From: Actinomycetales bacterium
GTDB taxonomy: Bacteria > Actinomycetota > Actinomycetes > Actinomycetales > Cellulomonadaceae
Length of the DNA stretch: 5,298 bases
Direction of reading: 5' to 3'
NCBI GenBank assembly: GCA_015655615.1
Contig: JAATES010000346.1
Span: forward strand, 1 to 5,298
The notes beneath the pieces were generated by a model that did not search any database, was not told where the DNA came from, and saw only the letters and a program-made list of their open reading frames with translations. Made by a program: the position numbers and the translations under genes. Of this stretch, positions 1 through 4,576 are shown piece by piece. How positions within the stretch are numbered: the stretch's first letter is position 1; each line of letters starts with the position of its first letter.

Positions 1-163
1 CTGTACCCGTCTCGTCATACAGCCCGGACCGGGGGCGGTCCGGAGGGGTGTATCCCTCGTCCAGCGGATCGACGACGTCTCCGGACACCAGGGTGTCCTC
101 ACGTGGCAGCTGGTTCGAATCGGACTCAGGCGATGAAGAGTTGCTCGGATCGTTGTCGCTCAT
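1..163 (-). CDS. DUF5709-like protein, N-terminal part (gene continues past left edge)
   Basis: The minus strand is open from an ATG at 163-161 to the window edge, giving 54 residues. It starts MSDNDPSNSSSPESDSNQLP and continues to an EDTLVSGDVVDPLDEGYTPP stretch ending PDRPRSGLYDETGT. The 'EDTL ... LDEGY-PP-RP' pattern is what I recognise as the conserved N-terminal core of DUF5709, a small acidic actinobacterial family of unknown function. An AAGGA sequence lies 7 bases before the ATG, which supports the start. The first ~20 residues are Ser/Asp/Asn-rich and probably disordered; I see no signal peptide or membrane segment. It is transcribed divergently from the ABC-F gene across a 65-bp gap. 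A plus-strand frame here could extend the ABC-F gene leftward, but its residues look like no ABC protein. The gene is likely real; its function is unknown and the C-terminus is not visible. Confidence 0.8.
   Translation of the reverse strand, partial: MSDNDPSNSSSPESDSNQLPREDTLVSGDVVDPLDEGYTPPDRPRSGLYDETGT
24..43. repeat. Perfect 8-bp inverted repeat with 4-bp loop inside the DUF5709-like gene
   Basis: CCGGACCG (24-31) and CGGTCCGG (36-43) are exact reverse complements separated by GGGG. In the minus-strand mRNA this would be a stable GC-rich hairpin about 120 bases into the coding sequence. It encodes part of the DRPRSG stretch, so it may simply reflect GC-rich codons for Pro, Arg and Gly. 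No T-tract follows on either strand, so there is no sign of a terminator. Confidence 0.5.
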
Positions 164-216
164 GGTCCCATCCTTGCACTGTCTCGACATCGGTGGCTCG
201 GCGGCCGGGCGTCCGG

Positions 217-222
217 GACAAT
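217..222 (+). promoter_or_regulatory. Candidate -10 box for leaderless start of the ABC-F gene
   Basis: GACAAT lies exactly 6 bases before the chosen GTG at 229. It matches the -10 consensus TATAAT at four of six positions. With that spacing the transcript would begin at or next to the start codon, as in the leaderless genes common in actinobacteria. No good -35 box is seen at 16-18 bases upstream, and only a weak GGGA could act as a ribosome binding site. The same spacing occurs at trhO. This is inference from spacing only. Confidence 0.35.
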
Positions 223-228
223 GGCACG

Positions 229-1887
229 GTGGGTCATATCGATATCAGTGCCGTGGACTATTACCTTCCGGACGGCCGAGCGCTGCTGGCAGGAGTGGAC
301 CTGCGGGTGGGGGAGGGTGCCAAGGTCGCTCTGGTGGGTCCCAACGGCGCGGGGAAGACCACCCTGATGAGGATCGTGGCAGGCGACATCGACGCGCATG
401 GCGGGGCCGTGGTCCGGACCGGCGGCCTGGGCGTGATGCGCCAGTTCGTCGGACGGATCGATGACGACAGATCCGTGCGTGACCTGCTGGTGGACCTGGC
501 GCCGGTCGCCGTGCGGGCGGCAGGACACGAGCTGGCGGCCGCGGAGCTCGCGATGATCACCACGGACGACGAGCCGACTCAGATGCGTTACGCACAGGCG
601 CTCGCGGACTGGGCCGACGTTCGTGGCTATGAGGCGGAGACCGGATGGGACAAGGTGACCGAGGAGGTCCTGTCGATCCCCTTCGAGCAAGCGCAGTGGC
701 GCGAGGTGCGCACGCTCTCGGGCGGTGAGCAGAAGCGGCTGGTCCTCACCGCGCTGTTGCGTGGTGGTGACGAGGTACTGCTGCTCGACGAGCCCGACAA
801 CTACCTGGACGTGCCGACCAAGTCCTGGCTGGAGCGTGAGCTGGCCGCGAGTGCCAAGACGGTGCTGTTCGTCAGTCATGATCGGGAGCTCCTGGCCAGG
901 ACCGCCACCCAGGTCGCCAGCCTGGAGCCAGGACCCGCCGGGTCGACCCTCTGGCTGCACGGCGGAGGCTTCGCCACTTATGGCAAGGCCCGTGAGGATC
1001 GCATGAGCCGACTGGCCGAGCTGCGACGGCGCTGGGATGACGAGCATCTCAAGCTCATCACCATGGTCAACACGCTCAAGAACAAGGCCGCGTTCAACGA
1101 CGGCCTGGCCAGTCGTTACCAGGCCGCTCAGACGAGGCTGCGCAAGTTCGAGGAGGCCGGTCCGCCCGAGGTGGTGGTCCGGGAGCAGAACGTACGGGTC
1201 CGGCTCGCGGGTGGCCGCACGGCGAAACGCGCCGTGGTCGCCGACTCCCTGGAACTGACCGGCTTGATGAAGCCGTTCGACGCCGAGATCTGGTTCGGGG
1301 ACCGGGTCGCGGTGCTGGGGTCCAACGGCTCGGGCAAATCGCACTTCATGCGATTGCTGGCTTCCGGCGGCAGTGATGCGAAGGCGCCTGAGGGTACGGT
1401 GACGCATACGGGCTCCGTGCGGCTCGGCTCGCGCGTGGTTCCCGGATGGTTCGCCCAGAACGATGCGCACCCGCACTACGAGCAGCGCACGCTACTGGAC
1501 ATCCTGCACCGCGGGGAGGGAGAGCGCCCGGGGATGGGCCGGGAGCCCGCCAGCAAGGCATTGGATCGGTATGGCCTCGCAGGGCAGGCGGAGCAGCTGT
1601 TCGGCACGCTGTCCGGAGGCCAGCAGGCTCGATTTCACATCCTGCTGCTGGAATTGGGCGGAGCCACGCTGCTGCTGCTCGACGAGCCGACCGACAACCT
1701 GGACCTGCACTCAGCCGAAGCGCTGGAGACCGGGCTGGCGCACTTCGAGGGCACCGTCGTCGCCGTGACGCATGACCGCTGGTTCGCGCGAGGCTTCGAC
1801 AGCTTTCTGATCTTCGGAGCCGACGGCTCCGTCCGTGCCAGTGCGACGCCTGAATGGGACCTGGGACGCGTGACTCGCGAACGATAG
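229..1887 (+). CDS. ABC-F family ATPase (ribosome-associated type), actinobacterial subgroup
   Basis: A 552-residue soluble protein with two ABC ATPase domains in tandem and no membrane segment, the ABC-F layout; the length is close to that of EttA-like proteins. Domain 1 has Walker A GPNGAGKT (37-44), signature LSGGEQ (163-168), Walker B LLLDEP with catalytic Glu188, and switch His217. Domain 2 has Walker A GSNGSGKS (364-371), signature LSGGQQ (461-466), catalytic Glu486 and switch His515. Between them, roughly residues 235-320, lies a charged helical linker like the segment that contacts P-site tRNA in studied ABC-F proteins. The usual DEPTNHLD is DEPDNYLD in domain 1 and DEPTDNLD in domain 2, which I recall from actinobacterial paralogues. 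The frame is open from an ATG at 103, but that extension overlaps the divergent gene and has no ABC similarity; the GTG at 229 gives MGHIDISAVDYYLPDG, the family's usual N-terminus. Its role is probably translation-related ATP hydrolysis on the ribosome. Whether it gives antibiotic resistance cannot be told from sequence. Confidence 0.93.
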   Translation: MGHIDISAVDYYLPDGRALLAGVDLRVGEGAKVALVGPNGAGKTTLMRIVAGDIDAHGGAVVRTGGLGVMRQFVGRIDDDRSVRDLLVDLAPVAVRAAGHELAAAELAMITTDDEPTQMRYAQALADWADVRGYEAETGWDKVTEEVLSIPFEQAQWREVRTLSGGEQKRLVLTALLRGGDEVLLLDEPDNYLDVPTKSWLERELAASAKTVLFVSHDRELLARTATQVASLEPGPAGSTLWLHGGGFATYGKAREDRMSRLAELRRRWDDEHLKLITMVNTLKNKAAFNDGLASRYQAAQTRLRKFEEAGPPEVVVREQNVRVRLAGGRTAKRAVVADSLELTGLMKPFDAEIWFGDRVAVLGSNGSGKSHFMRLLASGGSDAKAPEGTVTHTGSVRLGSRVVPGWFAQNDAHPHYEQRTLLDILHRGEGERPGMGREPASKALDRYGLAGQAEQLFGTLSGGQQARFHILLLELGGATLLLLDEPTDNLDLHSAEALETGLAHFEGTVVAVTHDRWFARGFDSFLIFGADGSVRASATPEWDLGRVTRER

Positions 1888-1890
1888 CCT
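1885..1890 (+). promoter_or_regulatory. TANNNT -10 motif for leaderless trhO, overlapping the ABC-F stop codon
   Basis: TAGCCT fits the actinobacterial -10 pattern TANNNT, and its first three bases are the TAG stop codon of the ABC-F gene. It ends 6 bases before the trhO ATG at 1897, the spacing expected if the transcript starts at the A of the ATG. No clear Shine-Dalgarno sequence lies in the 9-bp gap or just upstream, which favours leaderless initiation. No strong -35 is visible; TGGGAC at 1862-1867 is a poor match at 17-bp spacing. Translational coupling to the ABC-F stop is the alternative. Confidence 0.45.
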
Positions 1891-1896
1891 GGACTT

Positions 1897-2832
1897 ATGT
1901 CGACCCATCGCATCGTGCTGTTCTACGGTTTCACTCCGCTCAGCGATCCCGTGGCGGTCCGATTGTGGCAGCTGGCCCTGGGGGAGCAGTGGCAGCTGCG
2001 GGGCCGGGTCATCGTGTCCCCTCAGGGCATCAATGCGACGCTCGGCGGCACGGTCGAGAACCTGAAGCAGTATGTCAAGGCCACCCGACAGCTTCCGGGA
2101 CTCTCCGGCATCGATGTGAAGTGGTCGGCAGGAACGGGTCAGGATTTTCCCCGGCTCAGCGTCAAGGTCCGCCCCGAGCTGGTGGCCTTCGGGGTTCCGG
2201 AGGAGGTCACGGTGGGTCCCGGCGGGGTGGAGGGAGGCGGGCAGCGGCTCTCACCCCAGGCCCTCCATGAGCTGATGGGTGAGCGGGGTGACGATGTCGT
2301 GTTCTTCGACGGCCGTAACGCCTTCGAGGCTCAGACCGGGCACTTCACGGGCGCAGTGATCCCGCAGGTCTCCACGACGCATGACTTCGTTGCCGAATTG
2401 GAGTCGGGTCGTTACGACGACCTCAAGGGAAGACCCGTCGTGACCTACTGTACGGGCGGCGTTCGGTGCGAGATCCTCTCCGTGCTGATGAGGAACCGCG
2501 GGTTCTCGGAGGTCTATCAGCTCGAGGGCGGGATCGTGCGGTACGGGGAGGCCTTCGGTTCGCAAGGGCTCTGGCAGGGCTCCCTCTACGTATTCGACGG
2601 CAGGGGCAGCCTCCGATTCGATGAGGGCTCGATCCCGCTGGGGGAATGCCTGGGCTGCACGGTCCGGACGGACCGGTATGTCAACTGCCCGGACGCCGCG
2701 TGTACGACCCTGCGACTGGTATGCGTGCAATGTGAACGGACCTCACCGGCCGCAGGCAGGCGGTGCGGCGTTTGCGAGACGTCCCGCCCGGAAGCGTTCG
2801 AGACCAGGCGCAACGCGGCAGTCCCGGTCTGA
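1897..2832 (+). CDS. trhO: tRNA uridine(34) hydroxylase TrhO (YceA/UPF0176 rhodanese family)
   Basis: A 311-residue cytoplasmic protein matching TrhO, which in characterised bacteria uses O2 to hydroxylate wobble uridine 34 of tRNA, giving ho5U, the precursor of (m)cmo5U-type modifications. The N-terminal domain (about 1-95) carries family motifs RIVLFYGFTPL, VSPQGINATLGG (40-51) and DFPRLSVKVRPE. A rhodanese domain follows (about 120-225) with FFDGRNAFEAQTGHFTGA and active-site loop CTGGVRC, whose Cys185 is the catalytic-position cysteine, then YQLEGGIVRYGE. The C-terminal tail has eight cysteines at 251, 254, 264, 269, 276, 279, 290 and 293, a likely metal-binding arrangement found in family members. 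The length is normal for actinobacterial homologues and nothing looks broken. The ATG is directly preceded by MSTHRIVLFY-type family spacing, so the start is secure. The gene lies 9 bp after the ABC-F gene and may have its own promoter. The older label 'rhodanese-related sulfurtransferase' refers to the same family. Confidence 0.93.
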   Translation: MSTHRIVLFYGFTPLSDPVAVRLWQLALGEQWQLRGRVIVSPQGINATLGGTVENLKQYVKATRQLPGLSGIDVKWSAGTGQDFPRLSVKVRPELVAFGVPEEVTVGPGGVEGGGQRLSPQALHELMGERGDDVVFFDGRNAFEAQTGHFTGAVIPQVSTTHDFVAELESGRYDDLKGRPVVTYCTGGVRCEILSVLMRNRGFSEVYQLEGGIVRYGEAFGSQGLWQGSLYVFDGRGSLRFDEGSIPLGECLGCTVRTDRYVNCPDAACTTLRLVCVQCERTSPAAGRRCGVCETSRPEAFETRRNAAVPV

Positions 2833-2862
2833 CGGGGCCGTTCCGCCTCAGGTGCGGGGCCG

Positions 2863-2881
2863 GGTCTCAGTGGGACTGACC
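2863..2881 (+). terminator. Weak hairpin downstream of trhO, possible terminator
   Basis: GGTC (2863-2866) and AGT (2869-2871) can pair with ACT GACC (2875-2881) around a GGG loop, with a two-base TC bulge; a 5-bp alternative TCAGT/ACTGA shares the loop. CAAATAG follows, so there is only a token A/T stretch and no T-tract. It sits 30 bp after the trhO stop, where a terminator would be expected, but the stem is short. Low confidence. Confidence 0.22.
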
Positions 2882-2942
2882 AAATAGTGATACGGAATCG
2901 GCTCATAGACTGAGATTTTCCGGAGCCGGCCGTGGGCTGGGG

Positions 2943-2966
2943 GATGTGTCGTGTTAGCGTCACATC
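2943..2966. promoter_or_regulatory. 24-bp imperfect palindrome upstream of the symporter gene, candidate operator
   Basis: GATGTG (2943-2948) and CACATC (2961-2966) are perfect reverse complements. Including the T/T mismatch and the inner CG/CG pairs, eight of nine positions per arm match around a TGTTAG centre. The dyad covers the candidate extended -10 at 2952-2960, so a bound repressor would block it. It is not a CRP/GlxR site, since the TGTGA-N6-TCACA spacing is absent. In RNA it could instead be a hairpin with one U-U mismatch. The regulator is unknown. Confidence 0.4.
2952..2960 (+). promoter_or_regulatory. Candidate extended -10 promoter element for the symporter gene
   Basis: TGTTAGCGT contains the extended -10 TG followed by one base and the TANNNT hexamer TAGCGT. 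No -35 match lies at 17 bp. A start near 2967 would leave an untranslated leader of about 90 bases before the ATG at 3056. It lies at the centre of the 24-bp palindrome. TAGACT at 2906-2911 is a weaker alternative -10. Confidence 0.3.
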
Positions 2967-3055
2967 AGAAGTCAATTCCGCGAAACTGCTACGAAACAAG
3001 ACCCCATCAGTGTGCTTTGTCGCGCCCTCTTGACGGCGAACGGAACGGGTAATCC

Positions 3056-4504
3056 ATGAATGTGAGCGTCATTGATCTCCTGGCACTGGCTGTCACGATC
3101 CTGCTCTTTTTCATTGCGTATCGATTGCGTAAGATGAAGGTCAATTTCGCGGTTCTGACCATCCTCGCGCTCGTCGTGGGTGCCGCCCTGGGATTGTCCT
3201 TCAAGGGGCATCTGGCCTACATCGAGCCGATAGGCGCCATCTACGTCCAGGTCATCACCGCAGTGGTCGCTCCACTGATCATCGTGTCCATACTGTCGAG
3301 CGTCACCTCGCTGGGGAGCATCCGAAAACTGCGTACGATCGGCACCAGTTCAGTCTTCTGGCTCCTCTTCAGCAACCTCATCGCCATCCTGCTGACCCTT
3401 GGCCTGTCGCTGGCCACCGGGGTAGGGAAGAACTCCTCGCTGAACCTCACCGACGTCGACGGCTCCCTGGTGTCGAATCTGCTGGTTCCGCTCGATGAGG
3501 TGCTGGTGGGGCTGTTCCCGTCGAATGTTGTAGGGGATATTCAGAGCAACAAGATCGTCCCGATCATTCTGTTCGCACTGCTGATCGCGATCTCCTATGT
3601 GCTCGTCGCCAACAAGGACGAGGAGAAGGTGCTGCCATTCAAGCTCTTCGTCGACGCCACTCGGGCCATTCTTTTCAAGGCAGTCGGATTCATCATCGAA
3701 TTGACGCCTTATGCGGTGTTGGCATTGGTCGCCACCTCGACGTCGACAGCGGTGAGCCGGCTGGAGACGGTCTGGTCCCTGATGGGGGTCCTAGTGCTGG
3801 CCTTCGTCGCCTGCCTGCTTCACAGCTATGTGGTCAGCGGAGTCCTGCTCCGGGTGTTCGCCCATGTGAAGCCGGGAGCCTTCTTCCGGAAGCTGATCCC
3901 GGCCCAGTCCATGTCCTTCACGACCCAGAGCAGCATCGGGACGCTGCCGGTGACCATCAGCACGCTCACTCGCAAGGTCGGGGTGCCGGACGAGATCGCG
4001 AACTTCACCGCGCCGCTGGGGACCACCATCGGCATGCCCGGATGCGCTGGTGTCTGGCCCACGCTGGTGGCAGTCTTCAGCGTCCATGCCCTGGGCATCG
4101 ATTACGGCGTCGGTGACTACGTGGTGCTGGTACTGCTGGGGCTCCTGGTCTCGCTCGGCACCGCGGGGGTACCGGGGACCGCGATCATCACCGCGACTGC
4201 GGTCCTGACGGCGGTCGGCCTGCCGGTGGAGGTGATGGTCCTCCTGGTGCCCATCAGCGCCGTGGCAGGCACCGTCAGCACGATGACCAATGTCACCGTC
4301 GCCGCGGTCTCCGCGACCATCGTCGCGCGTCGGCAGGGGGCCCTCAACGACGATGTGTTCGCCGGGCACGAGCCCCCGGAGGGCCCCAGCCTCGATGACG
4401 AGCTCGGAGCACTGGAGCCGTCTGCCTTCGCAGGGGTCTTCCAGGCGCCGGCCCGTCTCCCTGTCAAAGAACCACTCGTACCCATCGGTGCATGTGAGAT
4501 CTGA
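3056..4504 (+). CDS. SLC1/DAACS-family cation symporter, TcyP (cystine)-like, with altered binding site
   Basis: A 482-residue polytopic inner-membrane protein of the dicarboxylate/amino acid:cation symporter family. Family landmarks are all present: TM1-TM3 hydrophobic segments within 7-86, re-entrant hairpin 1 with SFTTQSSIGTLPVT (287-300), the TM7 region NFTAPLGTTIGMPGCAG (316-332), hairpin 2 with SLGTAGVPGTAI (366-377), and TM8 with TMTNVTVAAVSATIVAR (409-425). The N-terminus and the GCAG motif in TM7 resemble the TcyP/YdjN cystine carriers more than DctA or GltP, from memory. By alignment to GltPh, the positions of substrate-binding D394 and R397 are Gly405 and Ser408, Na+-site D312 and D405 are Pro328 and Ala416, and hairpin R276 is Gln291. 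Substrate and ion coupling are therefore uncertain. After TM8 there is an acidic, Pro-rich cytoplasmic tail of about 55 residues (428-482). The ATG is preceded by GGAACGGG, a weak ribosome binding site. The upstream 223-bp spacer carries a candidate operator. It is likely a single-gene unit. Confidence 0.88.
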   Translation: MNVSVIDLLALAVTILLFFIAYRLRKMKVNFAVLTILALVVGAALGLSFKGHLAYIEPIGAIYVQVITAVVAPLIIVSILSSVTSLGSIRKLRTIGTSSVFWLLFSNLIAILLTLGLSLATGVGKNSSLNLTDVDGSLVSNLLVPLDEVLVGLFPSNVVGDIQSNKIVPIILFALLIAISYVLVANKDEEKVLPFKLFVDATRAILFKAVGFIIELTPYAVLALVATSTSTAVSRLETVWSLMGVLVLAFVACLLHSYVVSGVLLRVFAHVKPGAFFRKLIPAQSMSFTTQSSIGTLPVTISTLTRKVGVPDEIANFTAPLGTTIGMPGCAGVWPTLVAVFSVHALGIDYGVGDYVVLVLLGLLVSLGTAGVPGTAIITATAVLTAVGLPVEVMVLLVPISAVAGTVSTMTNVTVAAVSATIVARRQGALNDDVFAGHEPPEGPSLDDELGALEPSAFAGVFQAPARLPVKEPLVPIGACEI

Positions 4505-4518
4505 CGGCTCCGGCCGTC
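4503..4518 (+). terminator. UCCG-tetraloop hairpin overlapping the symporter stop codon
   Basis: GACGGC (4503-4508) and GCCGTC (4513-4518) form a perfect 6-bp stem closed by C(UCCG)G, a member of the very stable UNCG tetraloop class. The first two stem bases are the last two of the TGA stop codon. No T-tract follows (CTGCCACCC), so it would be a tail-less terminator, or alternatively a 3'-end stabiliser or a structure separating the symporter from the exported-protein gene. Confidence 0.4.
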
Positions 4519-4561
4519 CTGCCACCCGTTGCGCCGTCATCCTCCTGTGAGAGCTCGTCGT

Positions 4562-4566
4562 AAGGA
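4562..4566 (+). promoter_or_regulatory. Ribosome binding site that fixes the start of the exported-protein gene
   Basis: AAGGA lies 10 bases before the ATG at 4577. It is the clearest plus-strand Shine-Dalgarno sequence in the window, and it supports the start that places a signal peptide at the N-terminus. In contrast, the ABC-F and trhO starts have none that is convincing. Confidence 0.7.
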
Positions 4567-4576
4567 ACACCAGCCC

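Noticed and set aside
103..228. N-terminal extension of the ABC-F protein from ATG 103
   Set aside because: The extra 42 residues resemble no ABC protein, overlap the divergent DUF5709-like gene start, and the family N-terminus begins at GTG 229.
160..1476. Long minus-strand open frame (438 codons) opposite the ABC-F gene
   Set aside because: No recognisable domain; the plus-strand frame has every ABC-F motif. Typical antisense opening in high-GC DNA.
2820..2877. AGTCCC / GGGACT inverted repeat around the trhO stop
   Set aside because: Six-base arms 46 bases apart; too short and too distant to support a structure.
2945..2964. CRP/GlxR-type site TGTGT...TCACA in the symporter leader
   Set aside because: The half-sites are 20 bp end to end instead of 16, and the left half lacks the TGTGA match at correct spacing.
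3030..3055. TTGACG (3030-3035) as a -35 box with TAATCC near the symporter ATG
   Set aside because: The spacer would be only 14 bp and the -10 would abut the start codon.
3791..4570. Minus-strand open frame of 259 codons opposite the symporter
   Set aside because: His/Arg/Asp-rich low-complexity translation with no family resemblance; shadow of a clear membrane protein.
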